64,000 nt of DNA, taken from positions 2,118,001 through 2,182,000 of the forward strand of contig JAYKKM010000034.1 in NCBI GenBank assembly GCA_035772405.1. The letters are read 5' to 3'. The DNA is from Chrysogorgia sp. JL179-B06. Taxonomy: Eukaryota > Cnidaria > Anthozoa > Scleralcyonacea > Chrysogorgiidae. The position numbers were made by a program, and so were the translations under genes. Position 1 is the stretch's first letter; each line of letters begins with the position of its first letter. Below the pieces are notes generated by a model. It was not told the DNA's origin and made no database searches. It saw nothing but the letters and a program-made list of their open reading frames with translations. Of this stretch, positions 30,501-42,815 are shown piece after piece.

Positions 30501-31666
30501 TTATCATTGGCGTAGAGGTAAATACGTTTTGACGCTTCAGGGCCCGAATAAATCAACGAGTTTAATCGTTCCTTTGAGATAATGTTTATTTGATAGTCGC
30601 TCAAATAGGCTTGAAATTTTTTCACTTCTTCTATACCGCACTGTCCTAGCGGAACGCTGCCTTTTTCGTGCAATTCATGAGCAAGGTCATCTTGTAAAGT
30701 CTTCCGCGAATCGCATATGCGCTGATATCTTTCATCGCTATCGACTTTGGCTTTCGCGACGACAATGGCTCGAGCAAGACAGAGATCGTCTTTGTTCTGA
30801 ATACGGACAATGGCTCTTTTGTTTGAAAGGTTCTTATCTAGGTTGGCAATTTTTCGCTTTCTCCCTGTCCCACCGTTTGGCATCTCGACATGGATTATAT
30901 TAACTGTAATTGATTCGTCTAACTTAAACGCATCATTCGATTGGATTACTCTTTCGATTTCCGCCAAGATTCTTTCGACGGTTAATTTCTCGCGAGGCAT
31001 AAACGGCAACGAAATAGGATACTCGAGTTGGGGAGAATGCATGATAAATCTAATTTGGTCGTGCATCGCGATTCCATTTGTGACCCGATCTAATAAGCTT
31101 TCAAACACTTCGTGTAGTTGTCTTAGAACATCAGGCAAGCCTTGTACTTGTAAATCACCAAATTGGACTCGGTAATCAATGCCGGTGGTTTTAAACTTTT
31201 TCACGCGAACTTGCTTAACAGACTTAATGGTAAAAAACGGAACAGTTCTAGGTTTCTTACTTGTTTCAACACCGTCTTCATCTTGAACTGATCTCTTACG
31301 ACTGCCTTCTCCGGTCTGGGTAGCTTCAGGCATTACTTCAGGTAAGTGTTCGAGGAAAGAGTCATCGTTCCAATCATAGAACCATTCGGGAATAACTTCA
31401 GGGATTGATGGTAGAGTAGCGAGGAAAGAATCGTCGTTCCAATCGTTATTGAACTCGGCGCGTTCTTCAGTCGACCAGCCAGTAAATAGATCAGCACATA
31501 TCCCACGTCTCTCGACTTCTACGTCTCGTACCAGATTATTTGACCATATTATAATCCTTTGATAAAGAGAGACTTCTCGATGCGTTTCGTCAAAGTCGAA
31601 AAACCATTCCAACACTTCAATCTCCTCGATGGTTGTACACCCTTTGATAACATCAACAAGATCCAT
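27559..31666 (-). pseudogene. Protein-primed DNA polymerase B of element B (one intron, one frameshift)
   Basis: Leftward gene from the ATG at 31666 (MDLVDVIKGC). Order: acidic N-terminus, a conserved N-domain, a zinc-finger region with paired Cys/His (about 30450-30120), exonuclease FFDFECTQ (about 29985) and AHNFQGYDGYF (about 29825), CRSDVDIL, polymerase motif A YVDFTSLYP (about 28765) and motif C YYDTDS (about 27880). A one-base frameshift at about 30050 separates the N-terminal 540 residues from the exonuclease. A 92-bp intron lies at 28243-28152. Other in-frame Met codons upstream of 31666 exist. This is the replicase of element B. Confidence 0.9.
28152..28243 (-). other. Spliceosomal intron inside the element B polymerase gene
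   Basis: On the minus strand the exon ends TTTTGGG, the donor is GTATGT, a pyrimidine-rich stretch precedes TTTCACAG, and the next exon begins GAAAGTTTGC. Removal restores the FWGKFAQ segment at the conserved place where element A reads LWGKFAQ without an intron. The intron itself contains stops in the polymerase frame. Confidence 0.85.
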
Positions 31667-32060
31667 TTCTATCAAAGAAACACATATTAATTTAAATATG
31701 GTTATAATACTAAAATACACAGCGCACGATCTAATATAAATCATATACACAATAAAATCTTACCTTCAATCAAACAACAAAACGTCGAAAATAATTCTCC
31801 AAGCGAAAACACTATCAAAAACAGCAAACTGTAGAATCTACAAGTTTAGAACACTGTAGGAAAAGTAACAACTATACAAAATCACCGGGCTTATATATAG
31901 TCTATATTCAACAGTCAGTTACTTCCGTTCCACACGCTATATCCGTTCGCTTGGGAATTTACCAGGGAATTTACTTCACTCAGTTTGTGCACACAACTCA
32001 TTATTATTCTGTACGTACGCACTTAATCCTATTAATAAGTCAGTTCCTGTCGGCATCCCT
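31667..32060. other. Right flank of element B, upstream of the polymerase gene
   Basis: No gene recognised. Contains cttatatatagtc (about 31890) that could act as a TATA region for the leftward polymerase transcript. The element's terminal inverted repeat should lie here, but I could not match it to the left side near 19.5 kb. Confidence 0.35.
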
Positions 32061-32089
32061 TTGTGGCGGTATATGGGGGGGGGGGTTAC

Positions 32090-32160
32090 CTACTGTCAGA
32101 GCGCCGAAACGTTGATTCGGAGACCAGGGTTCGATTCCCGGTTGGGGCAGCACTTTTTCC

Positions 32161-32211
<51 letters not shown>

Positions 32212-32312
32212 CTAAGGCCTTCAGGCTGGAATCGAACCCGCGACCCTGCGATGCTAGTGCAGTGCTCTGATCACTGAGCTACGGAAGATGTTGTCGAGAG
32301 CCTAGTCACGAG

Positions 32313-32330
<18 letters not shown>
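32090..32330 (-). repeat. tRNA-derived SINE fragments flanking (TA)n
   Basis: On the minus strand 32215-32290 reads as a tRNA-like head: an A-box-like TAGCTCAGTGATC and a B-box GGGTTCGATTCC. A plus-strand fragment with GGGTTCGATTCCCGG occurs at about 32128. The two are separated by a (TA)n tract (about 32166-32210), and a second (TA)n tract follows at 32320-32375. The pieces lack an intact cloverleaf and acceptor end, so they are SINE heads and not tRNA genes. Related copies lie at 34371-34540 and 34922-35150. Confidence 0.65.
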
Positions 32331-32376
<46 letters not shown>

Positions 32377-32539
32377 TGGTGGTAATGCCTGGATAAGATT
32401 CTATATAAAATATAGAAAAGGTAGGTATAATAGGTATATTACAATAATAATTGATAATTAACAATTATTAATAATAATTTGCACATATTTCAGTAGGGTA
32501 GCCCATCAGCTAAAAGCTGCTATCCTCGGGGGCCCTACA

Positions 32540-34150
32540 TATAGTTAAATTAATACGAATAACTTAAAAAATTAATATAAAAGATTTAAAAAAGTATATA
32601 TACAGTTGATGTCTAAAATAAAACAAGGAATTTAAGCTATAAAATTTAAAATTTATAGTCATTATAAAGTTTCTTAAAATCATTTACTGATGCTGCTCTC
32701 CTCACATAAGTTGGAAGGTCGTTATAAGTCTTAGGACCATAATACTTAAAAGAACGTTTCATACATTCCAGTTTAATTAATGGTAAATGTATTCTATCGC
32801 TAGACCTAGTATTATGATCATGAGTACTATTATTCATAGCAAAATAATGTCGTAAATAATCAGGAAAATCATAAGGAATTAAAAGTGATATGTGCACCAT
32901 TGTGCATATATGCATTTCTCTTCTAGCATGTAGGGTAGGGTGTCCAAGTGTCTTGAGTTGGATCTCACCATCAAAGTACTGATTTGTTATAATTTTCACC
33001 GCTCTCCTGTGAAGTCTTTCAAGGCCCTCAAAAAGATCTGATCCAAGTCCATGCCACACGATATCACGTAATGATATAGTGGAATTATCATAGTCTTATA
33101 TATCAGAAGAGCAGTTTCCTGGAACAACATTGGTCGAATCTTCTTCAGCATATATAATCTGGAACTGATCTTCTTGGTGAGATACTCGATATATATAAGG
33201 TGACCATGACAGCGATGGATCGAGGAAGACACCAAGATATTTATACGAATAAAATCTTTTCAGTGTGGAGTTTGTCATACTCAAATTAAATGAAGCCACA
33301 TTTTGGTCATGATGCATTCGTTGACTCGTCCCAAATAGCATACATTCCGATTTATTAATATTCAGAGATAATTTCGGTTTTCTTGAAGCCATACTTCGAT
33401 TCTGTCCAGATCATTTTTCAGACACATTTTTACAGAGTCTAGAGACTTCCCAGCATAGTAAAGCAATGTGTCATCTGCATAGATTGAGATCGACGAGTGC
33501 TGTAAAACTGAGACTATATGTCATTAATGTATACATTAAATAAAATAGGACCAAGAACGGAGCCTTGGGGAACTCCAAAAATTATGGGCTCTTCTGTATC
33601 TGATAGGGTACCATTTACACACGTGCTCTGCGTCCTGTTATTTAAATAATTTTGAAACCAATCTAATTCTTTATCGAAAATAGCATAATGTTTAAGTTTA
33701 TCCAAAATATTGAGGTGGTCGACAGTGTGGAATGCTTTTCGAAGGTCCAAGTAGGCAGCGCCAGTCAAAAGGCCACTATCCATATTGGACTTTATTTTGT
33801 CGATAATGTAGATCAAGGCTGTTTGTGTGGAATGTCCTTTCCTGAAGCCGGATTGGAACTGAGAAAGTATAACTTGTTTGTTGTAAGATGTTGACGAAGT
33901 TGATAAGCAACTACCGCCTCTACGATTTTACCCATGATTGGAAGGATGGATATTGATCGGTAATTGCTAAGGTCTAATTGTGATCAAGATTTATGAATAG
34001 GAAAAACACGGGCATGTTTCCATTCTGTTGGTACCTTGGAATCAATCATTGATTTGTTAATTATGCGGTTATCTGGGGAGCTATTGCACGCGCAGCATCT
34101 TTAAGCAATCTTGCTGGAACACCATCTAGGCCGGTGGCCTTTGAGATATT
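32540..34150 (-). pseudogene. Decayed non-LTR retrotransposon (LINE) reverse transcriptase, 3' half
   Basis: Minus-strand fragments in several frames. About 34040-33830 contains a pre-RT segment (PTEWKHARVFPIHK). 33816-33514 contains YLDLRKAFHTVDH and FGVPQGSVLGPILFNVYINDI. The catalytic box IYADD follows at about 33475. Later RT/thumb sequence is in 33392-32996, and the typical C-terminal LINE segment (YNDLPTYVRRA) ends at 32646. Stops and frameshifts throughout show long decay. The order matches a CR1/L2/Jockey-type element. The endonuclease part is absent. Confidence 0.8.
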
Positions 34151-34370
34151 AATCTTGTGAGTTGGTTTCGTACGTAGGCAACTGTCACATCGCAAAAGGA
34201 GAACGCCGGAACACCATATTGATCAACCGAGAGCTGTTATTTGAAAAAAAATTTCGATTGTTAGGAAATTATCGAGATATTAATCCCGCCACAGATCCAA
34301 AGAAAGAATTAAACTTGTTCGCAATTGGGCACGTTATATCTTCGTCATTTAGTCTTAATGCTGTTGAATT

Positions 34371-34560
34371 AATATTTGGCATTTCACTCGATTAAATTAC
34401 AGGTTCTAAGGATTTATGGTGAAGGAAAATTTCAAGTGTTGGGATATATACATTTTAAGACCAAACCGGGACCAGTTGCGAAAAATGCAACATAGAGGCG
34501 AAGGGCTGGAATCGAACCCGCAACCCTGACCACTGAGTACAACATTTCTTCGACGAAACG
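34371..34560 (-). repeat. SINE copy (degenerate tRNA head)
   Basis: Shares taatatttggcatttca, the atttatggtgaaggaaaattt block and accgggaccagttgcg with the copy at 34922-35150. On the minus strand it ends in a broken tRNA-like head (ggaatcgaaccc). Its head lacks the middle part seen in the other copies. Confidence 0.6.
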
Positions 34561-34714
34561 GGCATTCGAAAATTGTGAATTTTTGCAAAACACAAATACA
34601 CGGCCACGATGGATGGGAAATACCCGTAGGGGGGGGGGGGAGAAAAGGCCGGCAAGGGGGATTATTGCGGATTCGTATTTCTAGTATAGTGTTTATTGTA
34701 ATGTGGAGGAGTAT

Positions 34715-34835
<121 letters not shown>

Positions 34836-34921
34836 GGTTTTGGTCTACGAAATGCAAAGAGTGCTCAACAACATATAGTTAGAGCAAATAATAGATTTAT
34901 ATATATATATATATATAGGTA

Positions 34922-35150
34922 ATATTTGGCATTTCATTCGATCAAACCACATGTTGAAAGGATCTATGGTGAAGGAAAATTTCGAGTGTTGGAATACATA
35001 CATTTTAAGACCAAACCGGGACCAGTTGCGAAAAATGCAACTTAGCGGCCTTCCGGTAGGAATTGAACCCGCGACCCTGCGATTGCTAGTGCAGTGCTCT
35101 GACCACTGAGCTACGGAAGCCGTTGCCGAGAGCCTAGTCGCGAGTTCTGT
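34922..35150 (-). repeat. tRNA-derived SINE, best copy
   Basis: The minus strand starts with a tRNA-like head (about 35148-35055): TCCGTAGCTCAGTGGTCAGA as the A-box region and GGTTCAATTCC as the B-box region. A body of about 130 bp is shared with 34371-34540. Host polymerase III would drive such an element. Confidence 0.7.
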
Positions 35151-35154
35151 ACAC

Positions 35155-35410
35155 TCTTAAAACAAGGTGTGTTATGACAACACACCTTTTTTGTCCAGTA
35201 TTTAACACACAATAAGATGTGTTACTACAACACACCTAAAGATGTGCTGTAACAACACACCTTAAGATGTGCTGTAACAGCACACCTTAAGATGTGTTGT
35301 AACAACACACCTAAGGATGTGTTGTAACAACACACCTAAGGATGTGTTGTAACAACACACCTAAGGATGTGTTGTAATAACAAGCCTAAAGATGTGAAAC
35401 AGATTATGGT
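35155..35410. repeat. Palindromic minisatellite (about 25-bp unit)
   Basis: Six to eight tandem units of the type aaggatgtgttgtaacaaca followed by cacct. Every unit contains the palindrome GTGTTGTAACAACAC, so each can form a hairpin. Units drift toward both ends. There are no unique spacers, so this is not a CRISPR array. Confidence 0.8.
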
Positions 35411-35419
35411 GTGTTATTG

Positions 35420-36800
35420 AATACACTTATAAATAAACACTTATACTTCTGCATGGGCTACAATTAAAACTGTTTATTTATCCGCATAATGATCTAATTT
35501 AATAAACACATATTTCTTTCAATTCATTTATAAGAAAATTATTATTTTTACAAAATTATAGCAGCATGTACAGTTTACATTTCAAATTTTCATTAGCCAA
35601 GATGTTGAAACTAAAATGCTCACTTTATTTGGAGTACGCAATTGTTTATAGCAAAATTCTATAGAGCAATTTTATAATTAAGTACAATTAAAGAAAAGTG
35701 CATGAGAAATTTTAAAAAGCATCAAAAAATTATATGCACAGCGTATTACAATTTCAGGCTATTTCTTAATTCAGCCATAAAGTTGAATATTTTGTTCCTT
35801 TTGTATTTATTGTCTTTTTTTCTTCAAATCCACATCTTGTAAGAAGGAACAAATTCCTGCCATATCGCCAGGATTGCTGAATTGAAAACATAGTAGGTCA
35901 AAATGCTCAACTAGAGCTCTTGGCAATGCCTTGCACCTTCTACAGAATGCCCTATCTTCCACGCTGACAACAATCTGCAGGATATCAGTGCCAGTGGCAG
36001 TGCCAATTAGGAAAACCAAGCGGAACTCAACAGTTTTGTCCTTGAAAAGTGTCTCTGAAATTACAGAACATAATTATCATTAGCAAAACTACCACCTCAG
36101 AAATTTGGAGTGAAAAATACAACAGCCGGTCAGACTACATCATTGGCAATATATATTACAATTGCCTAAGTCACACTTCAAGATTATACGAGATAATTCA
36201 CATTCCGGGGGACAGGAAAGCGAAAGAGAATTAACGAAAGTGACAGGAAATTCACTAAAAGAGAAGAGAAACCACCAGGAGACGCGATATGCCCTGTGGG
36301 ATACGACTAATCACATCGATGTAGAAGATGAGTCGATGCACCCTAATTCTACAAACACCTGCAGTGTTCAGAATTCAGAGAGACATCCGATATACGTGAA
36401 GGTGAGAGGCCGTGAAGTGTATCCACCTGATCGATTCCAAAATTGAGTAAGGATGGGATGTTGTGAAACAAACCAATCAATAGAACTTGACAATTAATTT
36501 ATTTGATGACAATTTATTCATCTTATTATTATGTTAAATATATGTAAAATATTCACAAAAAAATGTATAAAAAGACGTAAACATATCTGTTGTATATTAT
36601 AGAGTCGGTAAAAGTCAATAAATCTCCACGCGTACGTACTGTTTTGAATTTATAACAGTGGACGTGCATGAAAAAAGTACGACGGATTGTGTGGTCGAAT
36701 TCGGGGGCAGTAATAACGGAAATGGGTTTGAGAAAAGGGCATATGTTGCGGTGAGAACGGCCGTAAGAAAATGTTCCGCTGGTGCCGAGGTATTTTGTTT
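35420..36800. other. Unannotated stretch with only weak ORFs
   Basis: AT-rich. A 70-codon frame on the minus strand at 36019-35807 (ending SNPGDMAGICSFLQDVDL) could be a terminal exon, because acceptor-like ctctgaaattacag-type sequence and open upstream frames occur nearby. I recognise no family. A 94-codon plus frame at 36162-36446 also has no recognisable content. Confidence 0.3.
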
Positions 36801-37974
36801 AAGGGCACTACAGTACTGCCTAGAATTAACCTAACACTGCGGTTGCGGTTCGGTTGCGGTTCGTTTGCGGTTCGGCTGCGGTTCGGTTGCGGTTCGGTTG
36901 CGGTGATGTTGCGGTTGACACATTCGACCGCAAGAGTATTGGCGACCGTACACTTCGGATTCCGAAGTCCGATCGTAAAAATCCGAAAGCAAATGAAATT
37001 AGATATATTCAATGAGTATTCTGGACGCTATTGTGTCGGCAAACGGTGATTTATACATTATTGTAAGAGTGTTTTGTCTGAGTTGGTCAAACTACATTCT
37101 TTATTGTATGATATTGATTCTTACTTCAACCACATGTATGGCTGTGCGTCGTTATTAAGAACGAGCGTAAATGACAAATTGAAAAGGTGGTAAACTGCCA
37201 CGATTTTAAGTCACGAAATATTAACGTTTCGAGCCTAGGATTTCATCAGAGTATGACCTTTAAAATTTAAATAATACGACTGGAAAAACGGGTCTTGTCA
37301 AAGTGAAAAGGTGGTGAACTGTTAATATTTTTAGCAACGTACATCGGCGCGCGTATTTCCGGCGTAAATTACTTGTTTGTTGAATTAATTGTGCGAGTTA
37401 GAATGCTCCAGAAACACAGTCTTATAACAAGAGCTTTTAAATTGGAGTATGTATATGAGTCTCGCTACCTTTCACTGCCTGTGGGCATAAATCGACAAAT
37501 CATATTGATTCAATATGCCAACATGTCATATAAGACGACAAAATCATCAAGCGTTAAACTATAGCAAGGCAGTTTTTTCGCTAAATTGCAGATTGCAAGT
37601 CTACGGTAGTATTAACTTGTTGCTCGCACTCGTCGGACTGTTTTTATTGGATTGAATAGCGATTGAGTGATGAACCAGGCAGGTAACGTGATGCCACAGG
37701 GAGCCGTAACGTCTATTAGTGAAGCGAGTTTAAAGGGGAACTCCAGTCCAAACACAAGTTAGGTTTAAATAAAATATATTACCTTTATTAGATTATTCCT
37801 GAAATATCTCGGTCCAAATAGTTATAGTAAAGGAGAAATTGCTCGCCAAAGTTCGTGATTTTTTCAAATTTGGACGCCATGTTGTTCTTTTCCGTGCAGA
37901 CGCGGATTTGTCAGCGCCCTCACTTTAATTTTCTTGTTCTTAAATTGTATCATTCCTAGCTAAATAATTTGTAG

Positions 37975-38395
37975 GTGTTTATGCGAACATTGTCAGACAA
38001 TGGATAGGGAGGAAGAATGCCTTTGTTGCCATGAAATTCAACATGTCACCAATAAAAACGAAGAGGTTTTTGAACAGGTAAAACCAACCATGCCATATAG
38101 TTGTATAACAGATAACCCAGGTTTTCATACAGTCTGTTTAGATCAATGGGTTTTACAGGCTGCTTGGTTTCAGTATAGACAGCAGTACGGAAATAAGGCA
38201 TACGAAGGTCCTCAACACAAAATCTATAGGCATACTGCATACCGCCAGATGGTGCGATGGTGTTGGGGAATTGTAGGAAAAGAGATACGAGTTGTTCTTC
38301 CATCATGTGCTGTAAGCTGCATCCGAGCACACTTTCCACCACCAGGCAATGAAGACGACTTTGAGTTTTTTGGATTTCGCTTTGCTGATGAATGA
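37975..38395 (+). pseudogene. P2X7-receptor cytoplasmic (ballast) domain gene, Kolobok copy 1, exon 1 missing
   Basis: The exon starts after an acceptor (aatttgtag|gtgttt) and encodes about 139 residues with CLCEHC, EECLCCHE, CITDNPGFHTVCLDQWVLQ, YRQQYG, YRHTAYRQMVRWCWG and VVLPSCAV. These are the hallmarks of the Cys-rich C-terminal domain of P2X7, which in the vertebrate receptor binds zinc and a guanine nucleotide. No channel domain is present. The upstream exon seen in copy 2 (53237-53023) is absent here; the terminal repeat runs straight into intron-like sequence, so this copy lacks its own start. An internal Met at 38000 could start a shorter product. Confidence 0.85.
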
Positions 38396-38502
38396 CTTAT
38401 TGTTGCAGTATTCAGAATGTCAGGTATTTGATAATTAGCATTTTAAACAATTAAACTCCCAGTCCAAGATCACCAAAACAGCTAGCCTGTTGTCACTACA
38501 GT

Positions 38503-41287
38503 TTATTTGCTCATTCTGGTTTTATGTTTATCAATAACATCCTGTTTTGGTGGTCTAGGAGTTGGTGCTATACATTTAGCTTGAGCAGTTGGCTTGTATG
38601 CATATTTCTTGCCTTTCTTGCATAAAATAACATCATTCATCATCCCTTCAACATAGGTGTTAGACTTTGGGGTTTTAATCTCCTTGGCTACCCAATTCTT
38701 TCTTTGTTTGGCACAAACAACCCTGTACCTTTTCTCACCTTCGTTAACTCCCTGTTTTACTTTTGCCTGGCTTCTGTTTGCATTAGCATTGTGATCCAAG
38801 ATGGCTAGCTGAGTTCGAGCTACCATTCCATTATAACAAAAGTGCTCTCGTTTCGGAACATATTTTGTCATAAGAGAATGGTAAGACTCAAGCTCACCAG
38901 TGTGATGGAACTCAGTGAGTTTAGCTATATCCTTCAGCAGCTTCTTATTTGTAACTGTTTCCTCCAAAGCCACATGAGCAGGAGAACCAGCTTCAAGCCA
39001 TTTAGTGTTCTTTTGATCTCTTCTACTGATTGCCAGATGTCCACATTTTTTAACCAGCTTGTAGTCAGAAGAGGCCCTCCAGCAGTGCTTGCCAGTGATG
39101 TGGTTTAACAATGACAACCATTTCTCCCTCAGTATATCAGCATTCTTGTTGCATGTTGCTGCAGACCACCACAAATGATTTGAAATGCTCTGAATCCAAG
39201 GCATCAACTCTTCGCAACATTTCTTTTTCGCCTTCTTTGTAAGCTTCTTGGTCACCCATTTACTTAAATGCCACACATCATTCATACTGGTGTTTAATAT
39301 TGGAATAGTTTGTCCTCATTTTTGCAGTGATCGTTGTATGGCGATCTGTTGTAAGGCAACGGATTGGAATTTTCTTTTTGATAATTGAATTCAGTGATCT
39401 TCTACAGCCTTCGTACTCCATTGCATTTGATGATGTTACCTCTGTCACTTGCACTACACTGAATTCAATTATCAAGTGTAATTTTTCATCCATGAGTGTG
39501 TAAGTGCCATATTTTGCGGAATGCCCAGGACTATCGCACCGCCCATCACCACATACATCCACACTGCTGCTTTGCTTCATCTTTTTGACTATTGTAATCT
39601 GACTTTTCCTCCAACTTTGTTGCACTACTGGGAATAACATCGTTTTCTGGATGATATAATAATGCGATGAGCTAACAAATTGAAGGTTAAGGTGCTTAGC
39701 AAAGTCTGCAGTGTGTTTATATGTATTGCCACTGAATAGAATAGCTGCTGGAATAAGAAGGTTTCCTGCTGCAGTTCCATCAATTGATGGCTGTGATTGC
39801 CAGGATACAGTATGCCCATTGATACAACTTGTAGTAATAGTTACCATACTTCCCTGATTCTTTTGGGTTGTTGTATCAATGGAACTACCACACTGTTGAC
39901 AAAGTTTAAATAATTTATTCAACTGGCTTTCAAATACTATACATTTTTTTTCCCCAGATACAGTGGCACTTGGATGTTCATCTTTTTCAGAGTCCTCGTC
40001 AGAAGATGAAGGACAATATGAACTTTCACTCAAACAAGCATCATCTTCAATTGAAGGTTCCATATCTGAATCATCCGCCTTGGTACAACATGGTACTTGG
40101 GTATCAGTTGCTCGATCAGTTGACTCCACAATTACCTCATTTTGGACATCACCACGATCAAGCAATGGCATTTGTTCTTTAAAGTCTGGCATGCATGGTA
40201 TTGGGCATGGTTCCACCGTTTCAATATTTTCATCCTTCGCGTGTTCAGTATTTGGGCCCCGGGAATAACTGTGATCTTCTAGGTGATGTAATTTGTTGAT
40301 GTCATCAGGGTGCATGCTAGGATTCTTTTGTACATGGAAATGTTCAGTTTGAGTTCCAATAGTCCTAAACATCTTAATGTCATCAAACTGTGTCTGAACT
40401 TCCTTGTTTGCTGTAAATTCTAGTACTAGGTCTAAAGCACAATTAGTTTGCTCCACATCAGAATTGGAAGCATCCATTTTCTCTTCTGCAGAGGATGGTC
40501 CAGGTGAAATATCAACAAATTCTTCTTTTTCTAATATTTTTGGAGCCTTGACAATGTTTACAAAAAATAAAAAAGGGACTGGCTAGAATTTAGCAGAGTT
40601 GCAGAGGTACAATATTAGTTTAATACCCTTTCTTGCATAAAGCATGTGAAAAATCATGTTCCCTTTAAAATATATACCCATCTACCCTTTTCACCCCAAC
40701 TCCCTCTGGCTCTGCTAAATTTTAACCTGACCATAAATAAGATGTTGTAAAAGTAAAAGGTTAAAATAAAACAGGCATGTTTATTTGGCACTTGTAAATA
40801 TATATCACAGTAATTGTCATTTTGCCAATGTTGCAAAAATCCTTAAAATTTATGAATTATGTACTACACGATGGATTTGTACATTCAAAACCATATAGTA
40901 TTCTATGTACATAAAATATATATGAACACCATAAAATAATCTCCAAACCTTTTTTGCTCGATTCTGTATTTGCTTCATACTTGAGGGTCTTGTTTTGTTT
41001 CCATTTATAAGCTTTGTAGGAAAACTAAATATAGTCGGTGTTGCCAATGGCTTTAGCATCTTTCGCTTTTTGAAACCAGGAATGATTTCAATAACCGGTT
41101 CAAAACAATCCGGTGTAAAATGCGCACTGCAGACGTACGTGTTGCCACGTTCTCGAGGATTCTCTCGACGTAAATTCCGTAGCCATACACTTTTCATCGG
41201 CCCATTTGGCAACCTGTGGTAAGTTATATCCGTTCCTTTGGTCTTTCGACTACCATTTGTACACAAAGGCACCGTACAATGCGGCAT
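38503..41287 (-). pseudogene. Kolobok transposase with THAP domain, copy 1 (spliced, one frameshift)
   Basis: Exon 1 starts at the ATG at 41287 with a THAP zinc finger (MPHCTVPLC, WLRNLRRENP, YVCSAHFTPDCF) and ends near a donor AAAAAG|GTTTGG at about 40950. Exon 2 begins at about 40545 and encodes an acidic linker, a Cys-rich part (LFKLCQQCGSSID) and a DDE-like core with VCGDGRCDSPGHSAKYG, CLTTDRHTTI and FHHTGELESYH. A 4-bp duplication (atgaatga) at about 39282 shifts the frame once. It is otherwise well preserved to the stop at 38503. The DDE assignment is by motif and is a prediction. Confidence 0.8.
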
Positions 41288-42309
41288 TTTGCTTTTAATT
41301 TTGTTATGAAATTATAATACAGTATGTATTTGCTTGTATTTGCATTTCCCGCGATAAATGAGTTTACACAACAAGCACGCACTGACGTCACAAAGTGAGG
41401 GCGCTGACAAATCCGCGTCTGCACGGAAAAGAACAACATGGCGTCCAAATTTGAAAAAATCACGAACTTTGGCGAGCAATTTCTCCTTTACTATAACTAT
41501 TTGGACCGAGATATTTCAGGAATAATCTAATAAAGGTAAGATCTTTTATTTAAACCTAACTTGTGTTGGGACTGGAGTTCCCCTTTAACAATAAAGCGGG
41601 TTTATTTGTTATTAATATATATCCGAGCGCTGGTGCAGTCTATGACCACTGGTCACTACCATTGCCATTGAGGAGTTTTTTCTTTACGATCGCTCGAACT
41701 TGCCATGCTTGCGGCTTTGCTCGGAAAAATGGAAACTTACCCGGGTATCGTATTGTCGACACTTTACACGAGCCCGGGGTCAAGTCAACCCGTGTTTACA
41801 TGAATATATTAACCCGGTCGACCCGGCTGTCGTGTAAACGCTAACAGGAGTTTATTACTCGGGCCTCCCCCTGTGGGGGGAGAGCACGAGTCTTAAAAAG
41901 GGCTCTGTTTATTTCGCAATGTCGCGAAATGGCAATTCTTGCATCATCCCACTTGGGACTGAACGAGATCGATCTGAACCACTGCATATATTTATGCGCC
42001 ATTGTCATATTTTTAATATTCATCTGGTTACCTTTCCTCGAGTGTTCTTCACTGAAAATATTTGATGTGGCTGGCAGTATCTTGATCTCACGATGCTTAC
42101 AATCGCACACGCCGATCGCCGAAGACCTACGGCTACACTAAAAGATAACGAGCGATTTCGACACGGTTGGTGCCTTGGTGGTCTCTGTCTGCGATCTCGA
42201 TATAAAACACTGAAAATGCCGTACCTGTACGATTAAACCTATGTTTAACAATTTAATATGAAACTCAACGTATGAATGCTGTGTGAAAATATGTTAACTG
42301 TTCTGAGGT

Positions 42310-42815
42310 AACTGTAATATGTTTTATAACACTAAATTTGCACTCCCAAAACCAAGGACTAATTTCCTAAAAAGAAGCTTTTCATATAGAGCGGCAAAAT
42401 CATGGAACGAATTACCTCATGATATAGACCTCTTTCATAATGGCGCCCAAATTAAATATTCTTTTATATTCATTTAAATTAGCCTTTTTGACCTCGTTCG
42501 TGTGTCTGTAATTCCAAAGAATCGTCGCTTTGTAACGAGGCCAGAAAGGCTAATTTGCATGCATATAAAATAATATTTAAACTGGCCGCCATTATGAAAG
42601 AGGTCTATAACTGACGATTTCAATAAGCTATCAGTTAATACTTTTAAAAGGCGACTTGAAATAACCTAATAATGGTATATTGTATTTTAAATGTTTAATT
42701 GTTTTGTATTATGCACGGCCCTTTTAAAATCAGTGATGTATATAGTTTTAATGTTAACACTGAATAGGCTACCGTGTAAAAAGAATTTTTAATAAATAAA
42801 TAAATAAATATAAGC
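42310..42815 (+). pseudogene. LINE 3' end (RT C-terminus and tail) interrupted by a MITE
   Basis: 42320-42425 encodes a typical LINE C-terminal segment (RTNFLKRSFSYRAAKSW), which continues after the MITE with SVNTFKRRLEIT and a stop near 42668. A 3' UTR and a (TAAA/ATAA)n tail to 42810 follow. 5'-truncated, as is usual for LINEs. Confidence 0.7.
42430..42604. mobile_element. Short MITE with perfect terminal inverted repeats
   Basis: Ends are GACCTCTTTCATAATGGC and its inverse GCCATTATGAAAGAGGTC, flanked by tata on both sides (probable target duplication). About 170 bp and no coding capacity. It splits the LINE reading frame, so it inserted after the LINE. Confidence 0.75.

Larger units (their letters stand above)
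37734..41584. mobile_element. Kolobok-type DNA transposon, copy 1
   Basis: Flanked by TTAA at 37730-37733 and 41585-41588. Terminal inverted repeats of about 195 bp begin AGGGGAACTCC and share blocks such as gctcgccaaagttcg and cgccatgttgttcttttccg at both ends. TTAA duplication, AGGGG termini and a THAP-domain DDE transposase together fit the Kolobok superfamily. It carries two convergent genes: a P2X7-ballast-domain gene (plus) and the transposase (minus). Confidence 0.85.

Noticed and set aside
32215..32290. Functional tRNA gene on the minus strand
   Set aside because: A- and B-box-like parts exist but the acceptor stem and cloverleaf do not close, and related copies have a SINE body.
35155..35410. 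Possible CRISPR array
   Set aside because: Units are contiguous with no unique spacers, the context is animal DNA, and no cas genes exist.
37975..38395. Host P2X7 receptor gene fragment
   Set aside because: There is no channel domain or transmembrane segment, and the exon lies inside transposon ends in two copies.
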